From Chloroflexota bacterium (GTDB lineage Bacteria > Chloroflexota > UBA11872 > UBA12225): a stretch of 64,000 nucleotides of DNA. Below are positions 1-8,730 of the stretch, in pieces. The position numbers were made by a program, and so were the translations under genes. The notes under the pieces are model-generated. The model was not told the origin of the DNA, searched no databases, and saw only the letters and a program-made list of their open reading frames with translations. Numbering within the stretch: position 1 is the first letter of the stretch; the number at the start of each line of letters is the position of its first letter. The stretch covers positions 244,817 to 308,816 of the forward strand of contig JAUJOR010000003.1 of NCBI GenBank assembly GCA_030447525.1. Reading direction: 5' to 3'.

Positions 1-2385
1 CGCGGGCAAAAGCTCTCCGGCGGCCAGCGCCAGCGTATCGCCATCGCCCGCGCCATCCTCAAGGATGCCCCCATCCTCGTCCTGGACGAGGCGACCTCGC
101 ACGTGGACAGCGAGAACGAGTCCCTGATTCAGGAAGCTCTGGAGCGCTTGATCCGCCATCGCACCACCCTGGTTATCGCCCATCGCCTGTCCACCGTGGC
201 CGGGGCCGACCGCATCGTCGTCCTGGAGCGCGGGCGTGTCGCCGAGGCCGGGACACACGCCGAGCTGCTGGCCCGCCACGGGGTATACGCCCGCTTAGTG
301 GCGGCGCAGACGCAGGCGTCGACCGACGCCGAGATCGCCCACCTGGACGTCGCGGCCATGGGCGCCCTGGCCGGGGGCGGGCCGAGTCACGTCCTCACCG
401 GCCCGGCCGGCCCGGCTACGGGGAGCGTCCCCGCCCCCGGCCACGCGGTGGCCGGGGGCGGGGAGGGCGACGGGCGAGTGGCCCCCCCGCCGTACGTCCG
501 GCCGGTGGAGCCAGTGCCCCTCAGCGCCTGGCAGACGGGAGTACGTCTCCTGGGGCTGGTGCGCCCGCAGTGGGTGGAGCTGACCATCACCCTGGCCTCC
601 GGGCTGATCAAGGCGGGGACGACCATTGGCCTGGGGGTGGCCAGCGCCACCCTGGCCAGCCGCGTGGCCAGCGCCGCCGGACGCGGCGAGACGGGCGGCG
701 CCCCATACGGCATGCTGATCCCTACGGTCATCGGCCTGGCCGTGGCCATGGCCTGCTTTACCTGGTTCGAGTCCTGGATCTCCCACGACATGGCCTACAA
801 GCTCCTGGGGGAGATGCGTGTCGCCCTGTACCAGAAGCTCGACCCCCTAGCCCCCTCCTATCTCCTCACCCGGCGCAGCGGCGACCTGACCAGCATCATC
901 ACCTCGGACGTGGAGACGGTGGAGAGCTTTTTCGCCCACGCCATCGCCCCCCTGTTCGTCGCCGTGCTCGTCCCCGGCGTGGCCCTGTCCGCCCTGGCCT
1001 TGCTCTGCTGGCCCCTGGCCGTGGTACTCCTCCCCTTCCTCGTGGCCGTGGGGCTGAGCCCCAACTACATCGGGCGCCACACCGAGCGCCTGGGAAACAG
1101 CCTGCGTAAGCAGCTCGGCGAGGTGAGCGCCCACGTCTCGGACAGCGTGCAAGGGCTGCGCGAGGTGCTGGCCTTTTCTCAGGGCCCCTTGCGGCTGTCC
1201 GAGATCGTCCACAACAGCCGCAGCCTGACGGGGCTGCAGCTACGCTACGGCCGGCAACTCGGCTTCCAGCACGGGACGATCGAGGGCCTGCAGGCCTTCG
1301 GGGGCCTGGCCGTGCTGACCGCCGGCGCCTACCTCGTCACGCAGGGGGCCCTGACGGCGTCGGAGCTCCCCATCGCCACCATGCTGGCCTTTACCTGCTT
1401 TAGCCCGGTAGCGGACATCGCCCGCGTGGCCAAGGAGCTGGCCAACAGCTTCGGCTCCGGCCGGCGCATCTTCGCCATTCACGACGCGCAACCGGCCGTC
1501 AGCGACGGGCAGGGCGTCGCGCCGGGAGCGGCCGTAGAGCCGGCCGTGCGCTTCGAGAACGTCTCCTTCAACTATGGCGCCGGTGAGCCACCGGCCCTGG
1601 TGGACGTCTCCTTCGCCGCCGCTGCGGGGCAGACGATCGCCCTGGTGGGGCGCTCCGGGGCGGGCAAGTCCACGGCGGCCCACCTCCTGATGCGCTTCTG
1701 GGATCCCCAAGCAGGACGCATCCTGCTCGGCGGGCACGACCTACGCGAGTTCCAGCTCGACGATCTGCGTACCCGCTTCTCCCTGGTGTCCCAGGACATC
1801 TATCTCTTCAATATGTCCATCCGGGAGAATCTACGCCTGGCCAACCCGGAGGCGACCGACGCCGAGGTGGAGGGCGCCGCCGAGCGGGCCTGCGCTCACG
1901 AGTTCATCCTCGCCCTCCCGGACGGCTACGAGACCGTGGCCGGCGAGCGGGGCGTGGCCCTGTCCGGCGGGCAGCGCCAGCGCCTGGCCATCGCCCGCGC
2001 CCTCCTCAAGCGTGCCCCGGTGCTGATCCTGGATGAGGCCACCTCGCACCTGGACTCGGCCAACGAGCGGGCCGTGCGCCAGGCCATCGCCGAGCTGATG
2101 CAAGGCAGCACCACCCTGGTCATCGCCCATCGCCTCTCCACCGTACGCGACGCCGACCGCATCGTCGTCCTGGAGCGCGGGCGCGTCGCCGAGCAGGGCA
2201 CCCACGACGAGCTGATCGCCCGCAACGGGACCTACGCCCACCTGGTACGGGCGCAGCTGGAGCTGCCACAGACGTCCCAGCATCCACAGGCGCTGGGCTC
2301 TCAAAGAGAAGTGGCCGCCCCCGTCGGCGCCAGGGGGAACAATGGCGCCCCGCATACCATGGCCGTGACTACCCCCACGGGATAG
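1..2385 (+). CDS. Fused (tandem) ABC exporter, 5'-truncated by window edge
   Basis: Frame 1 is open from the first base, so the gene starts upstream. The window holds the end of a first nucleotide-binding domain (signature LSGGQRQR at residues 5-12, Walker B ILVLDEATSHVD, H-loop IAHRLSTV). A Gly/Pro-rich linker follows, then a complete second half: about six hydrophobic helices (nt 540-1450) and a second ATPase with Walker A GRSGAGKST near nt 1650, signature LSGGQRQR near nt 1960, Walker B VLILDEATSHLD and the H-loop His. Two half-transporters in one chain make this a full-length type IV-fold exporter. Such fusions move lipids, peptides, drugs or, in CydDC, thiols; nothing here fixes the substrate. 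Both ATP sites look catalytically complete. The next gene, fur, converges from the other strand. Confidence 0.93.
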   Translation, partial: RGQKLSGGQRQRIAIARAILKDAPILVLDEATSHVDSENESLIQEALERLIRHRTTLVIAHRLSTVAGADRIVVLERGRVAEAGTHAELLARHGVYARLVAAQTQASTDAEIAHLDVAAMGALAGGGPSHVLTGPAGPATGSVPAPGHAVAGGGEGDGRVAPPPYVRPVEPVPLSAWQTGVRLLGLVRPQWVELTITLASGLIKAGTTIGLGVASATLASRVASAAGRGETGGAPYGMLIPTVIGLAVAMACFTWFESWISHDMAYKLLGEMRVALYQKLDPLAPSYLLTRRSGDLTSIITSDVETVESFFAHAIAPLFVAVLVPGVALSALALLCWPLAVVLLPFLVAVGLSPNYIGRHTERLGNSLRKQLGEVSAHVSDSVQGLREVLAFSQGPLRLSEIVHNSRSLTGLQLRYGRQLGFQHGTIEGLQAFGGLAVLTAGAYLVTQGALTASELPIATMLAFTCFSPVADIARVAKELANSFGSGRRIFAIHDAQPAVSDGQGVAPGAAVEPAVRFENVSFNYGAGEPPALVDVSFAAAAGQTIALVGRSGAGKSTAAHLLMRFWDPQAGRILLGGHDLREFQLDDLRTRFSLVSQDIYLFNMSIRENLRLANPEATDAEVEGAAERACAHEFILALPDGYETVAGERGVALSGGQRQRLAIARALLKRAPVLILDEATSHLDSANERAVRQAIAELMQGSTTLVIAHRLSTVRDADRIVVLERGRVAEQGTHDELIARNGTYAHLVRAQLELPQTSQHPQALGSQREVAAPVGARGNNGAPHTMAVTTPTG

Positions 2386-2524
2386 CAACGTCGCCGTCCT
2401 GGGGCATCCTGGGGGGGAAAGGACCTTGCCAGCGGGCCGGCTGACGTGGAGCGTGGCGAGAAGGAGCCACATCCCCTGGCCTGCAGTTCTGTGTGCGGGG
2501 CAAGAGGATGTGGCGGCCGGCGTC

Positions 2525-3085
2525 TCAGCGCTGGGGCCGCGTCGCCCCTGAGGGGCAGCGCCCACAGCGCCCGACTACGTCAAGCTGCAGCGACGTCACC
2601 TCGAAGCCCCGGTTGCGACGCAGGGAGTCCCGCAACGCCTCCACCGCCCCCCCAATGAACTCCTCCACCGTCCCACAGTCGCTGCAAACCAGGTGAAAGT
2701 GCTGGCTGGTGGACTTGGGCTCGTAGTGGTGGTGCTCCTCGCTCAAGTGCAGCTCGTCGATCAGGTTGCGACGCTTGAGCAGGGAGAGGGTGCGGTAGAC
2801 GGTGGAGAGGCTGACGCGGGCGTCCCGGGCACGTGCCAGGCGGTGGATGCTGTCCGCATCGAGATGCCGGTCGCTGCGCTCGATAACGTCCAGCAGGACA
2901 TCACGCTGCTTGGTCAGGCGGTGCCCTTCCGCACGCAGGGCCTCCCCGGCCTGGGCACGGAACGACGTCTCCACCAACGGGCCGCCCTTTTCGTTGACGC
3001 CACCCTTCTGCCCCGGGCGCCTTGGGCGCCCGGGGCGGGACGGCGTCGCGGTCGCAGATCTCGGACTCACCAGGACGTCCCCCAC
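2525..3085 (-). CDS. Fur-family metal-responsive repressor
   Basis: Winged-helix Fur fold: an N-terminal DNA-binding domain (motif HRLTKQRDVLLDVI, then SLSTVYRTLSLLKRRNLI) and a dimerisation/metal domain with HHHYEP, HFHLVCSDCG and a C-terminal CGRC. The two CxxC pairs are the structural zinc site of Fur, PerR and Zur. The first 37 codons are Pro/Arg-rich and lie over a GC-rich hairpin (3011-3035), so translation may really start at the in-frame GTG at 2974, giving a usual-length 149-residue protein. It is the last gene of a probable DUF364-yibE/F-fur run and may autoregulate that unit. Whether it senses iron, zinc, manganese or peroxide cannot be told from the sequence. Confidence 0.9.
   Translation of the reverse strand: MGDVLVSPRSATATPSRPGRPRRPGQKGGVNEKGGPLVETSFRAQAGEALRAEGHRLTKQRDVLLDVIERSDRHLDADSIHRLARARDARVSLSTVYRTLSLLKRRNLIDELHLSEEHHHYEPKSTSQHFHLVCSDCGTVEEFIGGAVEALRDSLRRNRGFEVTSLQLDVVGRCGRCPSGATRPQR
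3011..3035. repeat. GC-rich perfect hairpin at the fur 5' end
   Basis: Two 11-base arms (CCCCGGGCGCC and its complement) enclose a 3-base TTG loop. It lies inside the extended fur reading frame but upstream of the alternative GTG start at 2974. It would therefore be leader RNA if the shorter protein is made. No T tract follows on either strand, so it is not a standard intrinsic terminator. Confidence 0.6.
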
Positions 3086-3097
3086 TTAATGCAAATG

Positions 3098-4591
3098 CTA
3101 CGCTGCAAGGCGCGTGCTGTCAATAGCGGGGCGGCAAGCCAGGCAGGCCAGCCAGGTGGTCAGGGGCATAGCCGCCGCCAGGCCAATGCTCCCGGCCAGG
3201 GAGCGGACGACCTCGACGACGATCATCTCGCGGTTCCAGACATCCCCCAGGGTTGAAGCGTACATGGCGAAGAGCATCAGCACCGGGAGGGCCGCCCCGG
3301 CGTAGGCCAGCACCAGGGTGTGCACCGTGGCCGCGACGTGCGCCCGGCCGACGTTCATGCCCCGCCGGAAGAGTTCCCGGCGCGGGGCCCTGGGATCGGC
3401 GTCGTGGAACTCGAACACGGCGGCCGACTGCCCGACGGTCACGTCCACCAAGCCCCCGACCACCCCGACGAGCATCCCTGCCAGGAGCAGCCCCTGCGGG
3501 TCGACCGCCCCCTGCGTCCCGACGTACACCAGGGAGATCTCCTCCGAGGCCCCCAGGCCGGAGAGGCGGGCCAGCCGGACGACGGCGGCCGCCAGCACCC
3601 CTACCACGGCCAGGCTGCCACCGATCCCCAGAAGGGGCACAAAGCCCTCGCGGTTCGGCCCGTGGGTCAGCATCAACGCCGGGATGGCGATCAAGGCGCA
3701 GCCGGCCAGGGCCACCGGCACCGGCGGTTGCCCGGCCAGCAGCCGGGGGACGACAAACCACCACAGGACGCAGACGGCCAGCGAGAGCCCGGTCAGGGCG
3801 CGCAGTCCCATCCAGCCCGCGACGGCGGCGATGGCCAGGGTAAAGGCCCCCATGCCCCACAAGAGCCACGGCCAGCGGACGTGGTCGACCACCCGGAACG
3901 CCTCGCCGGTCTCCGATGCGCCGGCGGCCACCTCGCCGGTGGCACCCGGGCCCTCCTGGGCGCCCCCCCGGCTCCCAGCCGTACTGCCCGCCGCCGAGCC
4001 GGGGGGAGGGGACTCAGGCCGGACGGATGGCGTGGTTGCCCCCGCCCCCTCCATCTGCGGGAGATACGTCACCACCACACGATCCCCCGGCCGGTAGGCG
4101 GCCGCCGAGCTCGGGGAAGTGGGGAGCGAACCCGCCGGGAGGGTGACGCGCACCTCGCGACCCCGCTGCGAGCCACCGACAATGCGCACCTGCAAGACCG
4201 TCCCTTGCTCGCCCCCGGCGGCCTCCCCGGCGGCCGGCTGGACAACGGCCGCCCCAGGCACGACGGACAGGACGGTGCCCTCCAGCGTCTCCGTCGGCTG
4301 CAGGGGGGGGGCATCTGGGCTTACCGGGGCGGTCGGCACTGCCGGGGCAGTGAGGCGCATGATCGTCACCATGGCCAGCAGGGCCAGGGCGCCGGCGGCC
4401 AGGCGTCCAATGGGGAGGGCCAGGGCGCCGCCCACGCCCCGGACGCCCCTGTGAGCCACGCCGTCTCCCGCGCCGGACGGCCGGCGACGGCGCAAGGCGT
4501 TACGCACCCCGCCCGCGGCCAGGACCAGCAGGCCGTAGACGGCAAGCAGGGCCAGGCGCGGTGCAGCAGGATTCCCTCGCTCGGCGCGCAC
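3098..4591 (-). CDS. YibE/F family integral membrane protein
   Basis: 497 residues. An N-terminal hydrophobic helix is followed by a soluble segment of about 150 residues (ETLEGTVLSVVPG..., RVVVTYLPQ) typical of the YibE part. A run of about seven or eight membrane segments then includes the conserved YibF-type stretch SLVYVGTQGAVDPQGLLLAGMLVG..GGLVDVTV and NVGRAHVAATVHTLVLAYAGAALP. Family function is not firmly established; some members have been linked to metal or solute transport. It lies 83 bases downstream of a DUF364 chelatase-like gene and 12 bases from the annotated fur start, so co-transcription is likely. An inserted Gly/Ser/Pro-rich stretch (about residues 180-225) looks like a disordered linker. 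Confidence 0.88.
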   Translation of the reverse strand: MRAERGNPAAPRLALLAVYGLLVLAAGGVRNALRRRRPSGAGDGVAHRGVRGVGGALALPIGRLAAGALALLAMVTIMRLTAPAVPTAPVSPDAPPLQPTETLEGTVLSVVPGAAVVQPAAGEAAGGEQGTVLQVRIVGGSQRGREVRVTLPAGSLPTSPSSAAAYRPGDRVVVTYLPQMEGAGATTPSVRPESPPPGSAAGSTAGSRGGAQEGPGATGEVAAGASETGEAFRVVDHVRWPWLLWGMGAFTLAIAAVAGWMGLRALTGLSLAVCVLWWFVVPRLLAGQPPVPVALAGCALIAIPALMLTHGPNREGFVPLLGIGGSLAVVGVLAAAVVRLARLSGLGASEEISLVYVGTQGAVDPQGLLLAGMLVGVVGGLVDVTVGQSAAVFEFHDADPRAPRRELFRRGMNVGRAHVAATVHTLVLAYAGAALPVLMLFAMYASTLGDVWNREMIVVEVVRSLAGSIGLAAAMPLTTWLACLACRPAIDSTRLAA

Positions 4592-4674
4592 GCTACTGCA
4601 CCAACGGCCCGGCCCCTGCCAGGGCAGCGCCCGGCACGGCGCCCACAGGGGGCTGACGTGCCCCGCCGGGGCGG

Positions 4675-5508
4675 TCAGCGACGCCGGTCGACGCCCGCCC
4701 CGGCCGCGGAGGCGCCACGCTCGAGGCTGACGACGCGCGTCCCGGGGAGGCGGGGGCTGGGCTTGGCCGTCTCGTCCGCCAGGCCGGCCATGGTCTGGGC
4801 CGGGTCATCCACCAGGACGCCGCAGAGGACGGAGACACCATAGTCGAAGAGCACCGGAGACAGGGGGGTAGTAGGCCCGATCATGACCACAGTAGCATCC
4901 CGCCGGCAGAGGGCCAGCGTCCCCTCCAGCGTCCCGTTGGCCAGGGTGCTGCCGGTGATCCCCACCACGTCCGCCTGTGGGAGGATCTCCGGCGCGGCCG
5001 TGGCCGGCAGGTCGTCACCCTCCGGTTGGAGCTCCAGGACCCAGCACTCGGCAGCGGCCAGCCGGGCGCGGTCCAGATACGGGAAGTGACCTACCATAGC
5101 CAGGCGCCGGCCGGCGCTGTAACGGAGCACCAGATCCAGCCCGTTCTCCGCTCCCAGGGCGCGGCCACTCTCCCGGAGCTGCGCCGCCAGCAGGGCGTTA
5201 AGGGCCGCCGCCCCGGCGTCCAGCCCGTGGGCCACCGGCCGGTGGCCCACGGGGCGCAAGAGCGAGCCGGCCACCTCCAGGAGTGGCCGGCCAAGGACGG
5301 CGCCGGCGACCGGCGCCGTGGCCAGGGCGACGTTGAAGCCGGCGTCGGCCTCGCCCTGGCCGGTGTAGGCAACACCCGCGGTGGCCGGCTGAGCAGCGCC
5401 CGCCGCCGCGCCGGCGATCCCGGTGAAGCGCCGGCCAACGACGGCGTGCGTCGCCACCAATGGGGGCTCCCCCTGGACGGTGTGAAGGAGGTCTGCCAGA
5501 ACGCCCAT
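4675..5508 (-). CDS. DUF364/DUF4213 Rossmann-like, putative heavy-metal chelation protein
   Basis: 277 residues from ATG 5508, preceded by a modest GAAGGG ribosome site; a longer frame upstream lacks family features. The N-terminal half carries the DUF4213 enolase-like module (GRRFTGI..., GHRPVAHGLDAGAAALNALLA). The C-terminal half is the DUF364 Rossmann-like domain, with VGHFPYLDR, ADVVGITGSTLANGTLEGTL and VMIGPTTPLSPVLFDYGVSVLCGVLVDD. Members elsewhere often sit beside metal or molybdate uptake genes; the family is annotated as a putative heavy-metal chelatase without a proven reaction. Here it heads a minus-strand group with YibE/F and Fur, which supports a metal-related role by context only. 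Confidence 0.85.
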   Translation of the reverse strand: MGVLADLLHTVQGEPPLVATHAVVGRRFTGIAGAAAGAAQPATAGVAYTGQGEADAGFNVALATAPVAGAVLGRPLLEVAGSLLRPVGHRPVAHGLDAGAAALNALLAAQLRESGRALGAENGLDLVLRYSAGRRLAMVGHFPYLDRARLAAAECWVLELQPEGDDLPATAAPEILPQADVVGITGSTLANGTLEGTLALCRRDATVVMIGPTTPLSPVLFDYGVSVLCGVLVDDPAQTMAGLADETAKPSPRLPGTRVVSLERGASAAGAGVDRRR

Positions 5509-5812
5509 TGATCGCCCTTCTCGATCCCCAGAAACGTGGGCCATCAGAGGGCCACGTGGCGCCGCCCCCTCCGATAGATCAGCGAGGGTACCAGCCAGAA
5601 GGTGGCTCATCCTACCCGGCAACCAGCAGGGGGCAACACGCCACCGCGTGCGACAGGGCAAGCCACAACCTCAGGTAGACCAGAGGCGAACGAGGAACCC
5701 TCTTACCGCGGGCAAGTATCCAGCTGTGCGCCGCCACGGACGCCGGTGACCGCGGGGACGGCCGTGCGCTCGTAGATCCACAGACCGCGAGCCAGCCCAA
5801 GAGGAGCCGAGC
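5509..5812. other. Divergent intergenic region (304 bases)
   Basis: Lies between the DUF364 gene (minus) and a small plus-strand gene and must hold both promoters. I saw no clear -35/-10 pair, terminator or RNA gene. The only recognisable signal is the AAGAGGAG ribosome-binding site just before the GTG at 5813. Confidence 0.5.
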
Positions 5813-6070
5813 GTGCAACGAGCGCTGATTCGGGTAGATTACGGGAACCGATCGGAGGCCTGGTGGCAGGCCCTCTGGAGCCAGCTGGAGACGAATCCGG
5901 AGGCCGTGCCGGCAGCCATCCGGCAGCTCACCCGGCCGGACGCGGCCGACCGCGTAGAGGTGTCACCGGCGGAGGCGCGGGCCGTCATCGCCTGGGCCTC
6001 CACCCTTCCCGGCTGGGGCGGCGGCCCGCGCCACGCCCCCTATCCACTGCGCGTGGAAGGGACGAGCTAG
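5813..6070 (+). CDS. Small hypothetical protein, 85 aa
   Basis: Starts at GTG 5813 behind a strong AAGAGGAG site with good spacing, which is the main evidence that it is a gene. The product is soluble, Trp-rich (SEAWWQALWSQLE near the N-terminus, ASTLPGWGG near the C-terminus) and mostly helical by eye. I recognise no family. It stands alone between two minus-strand genes and converges with the M50 protease gene 75 bases away. Confidence 0.6.
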   Translation: MQRALIRVDYGNRSEAWWQALWSQLETNPEAVPAAIRQLTRPDAADRVEVSPAEARAVIAWASTLPGWGGGPRHAPYPLRVEGTS

Positions 6071-6145
6071 TGCAGTTCCGCGGACGTCCTTCTGCAGGCC
6101 CCAACCTGGGAGACCTACTGAAAGACTTCAGCCCAGGTGTGCTAG

Positions 6146-7306
6146 TCAGACGGGCTCGGGGTCGCGCCACACCCGCCGGCCGGATTGGCCCGGGGCCTTT
6201 ATCACGTCCCGGAAGCGCAGAAAGCGGAGGATATCCCCCCGGCTGATCATCCCTACCAGACGCACGTCCTGCACCACCGGCAACTGGTGGAAGTCCCCTT
6301 CGACGAGCAGCTGCAGCGCGGTGTTGAGCCCCGTCGCCGGCGTGACCGTCTTGAGCGGTATAGGGGTCATGATCTGCCGGATGGGCGTATGGGCCCACAC
6401 CGGCCGGGGGAGCGCCGTGGCGTCCGTGACGCTCACCAGGCCCAACAAGCGCCCGTCGTCGACCACGAGCAAGGCACGGCGTCCCTGGCGCAGGACGTAC
6501 TGGTAGACGAACTCCTCGGCGGCTAGATACGGACTGGCCGTCGGCGGCCGGGGATCCATCAGCTCCCCCACGGTGACGCCCGCCAGACTCTCCCGCAGCC
6601 CCTGGCTCTGCCGCGCCTGCTCGGCGGCCCCGTTCAGGAACCAGCCAATAAAGGCGATCCACAGGCCGTTGAGCACGGCGCCGCTGAGCACCTGGGATAG
6701 GCCCCAGAAGATCATCAAGAAGGCGATCCCCTGCCCCACATAGGTGGCGACCTGCGTTGCCCGGTACAGGCTGCCGGAGATGCCCCAGATAATGGAGCGC
6801 AGGACGCGACCCCCGTCTAAGGGGAACCCAGGGAGGAGATTGAAGCCCCCCAAAAAGGCGTTGAGCGTGGCCAGGTAGCTGGCCACCGCCCCCGCCGGGG
6901 AGGTGGCCGGGGCGAGCGCGCCCCCACTCCAGAACAGGCCGGCGAGCAGGAAGCTCGTCAGGGGCCCGGCGGCGGCGATAAGGAACTCGTCCCAGGCGTC
7001 ATCCACCTCGTTCTTGAGGGCGGCCACGCCCCCGAAGATGAATAGGGTGATGCTGTGCACGGCGACGCCCCGGTTGATGGCCACCAGGGAGTGACCGAGC
7101 TCGTGAATCAACACCGAGGCGAACATGAACAGGGCGGCGACGACCCCTGCCAGCCAGTACGTCGGCGTATCCCAGCCCCGGAAGTTGGCCGGAAAGTAGC
7201 CCCCGGCCAGCGACCACGTCACCAGCAGGGCGATGAAGATCCAGGTGTAGTGGACGCCGATGCGGATGCCGGCGATGCGCCCCAGCGTGATCGAGTTCCT
7301 GAGCAT
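6146..7306 (-). CDS. M50 site-2 protease with paired CBS domains
   Basis: 386 residues. Membrane helices start at residue 20. The zinc motif HELGH is at 68-72 inside a helix (FASVLIHELGHSLVAI) and the second motif, LLPGFPLDGGRVLRS, is near residue 170; these are the catalytic His/Glu and the NPDG-like Asp of SpoIVFB/S2P intramembrane proteases. Residues from about 255 form two CBS repeats (VTVGELMDPRPPTASPYLAAEEF..., IRQIMTPIPLKTVTPATGLNTALQLL), a nucleotide-sensing module common in SpoIVFB-type members. It probably cleaves a membrane-bound anti-sigma factor or signal-peptide remnant. No partner is adjacent, so the substrate is unknown. Confidence 0.93.
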   Translation of the reverse strand: MLRNSITLGRIAGIRIGVHYTWIFIALLVTWSLAGGYFPANFRGWDTPTYWLAGVVAALFMFASVLIHELGHSLVAINRGVAVHSITLFIFGGVAALKNEVDDAWDEFLIAAAGPLTSFLLAGLFWSGGALAPATSPAGAVASYLATLNAFLGGFNLLPGFPLDGGRVLRSIIWGISGSLYRATQVATYVGQGIAFLMIFWGLSQVLSGAVLNGLWIAFIGWFLNGAAEQARQSQGLRESLAGVTVGELMDPRPPTASPYLAAEEFVYQYVLRQGRRALLVVDDGRLLGLVSVTDATALPRPVWAHTPIRQIMTPIPLKTVTPATGLNTALQLLVEGDFHQLPVVQDVRLVGMISRGDILRFLRFRDVIKAPGQSGRRVWRDPEPV

Positions 7307-7521
7307 GACCTGGCCCTACTCCGTCTTGGTCATCTACAGATCGCGCTATAGCTTGCTGCTACGGCAACGAGACTTCAACCTGGTCCGGGGCGATAGCCTG
7401 TGATCTGGAAACCTGCGCGGCAGCGTTCAGCATCATCTCCCACCATGCCACGGTGCAGAAACCGGGCCACCTCACTCCCTCCCCATCGGGTGGTCTGCGA
7501 CCCGTCTCCGGCGCCCCGGGG

Positions 7522-8574
7522 CTATCCTGCCTCGGCGCCGTCGTGGACGCTGAGGAGCACCTTTTCCGCGACGGCGGGATTGTGCAGGGCGAACTCGATG
7601 GCCTCCGGGGCCCGCGCCAGCGGGTAGCGCTGGGTGATCAGGACACGCAAGCCCTCTCCCCGGCGCCGCACGAGGTCGACGGCCTGGCCGAAGACGCCGG
7701 CGTTGTTGCGCGAGCCGAGGATGGTCAGCTCCTTGCGTGTGAACATGGAGATAGGGAGGGAGACCTCTTGCAAGGAGATGCCCACGACGACGATCCGCCC
7801 GGAGTAGGCCACGACGTCCACCGCAGAGCGGATCACCGCCGGCGCGCCGGTAGCGTCCACGACCACGGCCGCCCCATCGCCCCCGGTCCACTCGGCAATC
7901 ACGGCCGCCGGATCGTCCTGGGCGGCGTCCACCACCCGCTCGGCCCCCAAGCGCCCGGCCAGCTCCAGGCGCGAGGCCACCTTGTCCACCACTAGGACGC
8001 GCGCCCCGCGGTCGGCGGCACAGGCCAGCACCGCCTGCCCGATCATCCCCGCCCCGAAGACGGCCACGGTGTCCTCCCCCGTGACCGTCCCCCGGGTGAC
8101 CACCTGCATACCAATGGAGATCGGTTCCACCAGCGACGTCAGCTCCGGGTCGAGGTCATCCGCCGGATACAGCGTTTCCACCGGCACGACGACGTACTCC
8201 GCGAACGCCCCGGGGATGTGGATCCCCAGCACCTTGAGCCGGGTGCAGCAGTTAGGGCGCCCCCGCTGGCAGGGGTAGCACTCCCCACAGGGCACCAGGG
8301 GCTCGACGGCGACGCGCTGCCCGACGCGCACGGCCCCGCCGGAGGGTTGCCCTCCGCCACCCGGCGTGCCCAGGGCGACCACCCGCCCGGAGAACTCATG
8401 CCCCTGGGTCTGGGGGTAGTTGGAATAGGGGTTCTCCCCTTCGTAGAAGTGAAGGTCTGAGCCGCAGATCCCCACCACCTCTACCTGCACCAGCGCCTCA
8501 CCCGGCCGGGGCACCGGGTCGGCAAGCTCCTGGATCTCCATACGCCGGGGCGCCGTGGTCACGGCCGCTTTCAT
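7522..8574 (-). CDS. Zinc-dependent medium-chain alcohol/polyol dehydrogenase
   Basis: 350 residues, the standard length for sorbitol/threonine dehydrogenase-type enzymes. Catalytic zinc ligands are visible as Cys37 (GICGSDLH) and His59-Glu60 (QGHEFSGRV). The structural-zinc lobe has CGECYPCQRGRPNCC, and the NAD(P)-binding Rossmann motif is VAVFGAGMIGQAV. The enzyme should oxidise a secondary alcohol, most likely a polyol, sugar or amino-acid alcohol. It is transcribed divergently from a Gfo/Idh/MocA gene only 156 bases away, and the two may serve one sugar or inositol catabolic route. Substrate specificity cannot be read from the sequence. Confidence 0.93.
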   Translation of the reverse strand: MKAAVTTAPRRMEIQELADPVPRPGEALVQVEVVGICGSDLHFYEGENPYSNYPQTQGHEFSGRVVALGTPGGGGQPSGGAVRVGQRVAVEPLVPCGECYPCQRGRPNCCTRLKVLGIHIPGAFAEYVVVPVETLYPADDLDPELTSLVEPISIGMQVVTRGTVTGEDTVAVFGAGMIGQAVLACAADRGARVLVVDKVASRLELAGRLGAERVVDAAQDDPAAVIAEWTGGDGAAVVVDATGAPAVIRSAVDVVAYSGRIVVVGISLQEVSLPISMFTRKELTILGSRNNAGVFGQAVDLVRRRGEGLRVLITQRYPLARAPEAIEFALHNPAVAEKVLLSVHDGAEAG

Positions 8575-8730
8575 CGCCTCTCCCTCTCCCTGGTAGTGGG
8601 GATTCCTCGGCAGGACGATACACTACCGCGGTCGCCCCACCCCATGGGACGGCAGGGCCCTCCGGGACGCCGGGGCGCACGGGGACGGCAGGTGCCGTGG
8701 GGCACATAGGGCAGGAAGGGAGAGGATGCC

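Noticed and set aside
3320..4843. 507-codon plus-strand frame across the yibE/F gene
   Set aside because: Antisense shadow extending into the DUF364 gene. The composition (His/Gln/Arg/Gly) is typical of spurious frames.
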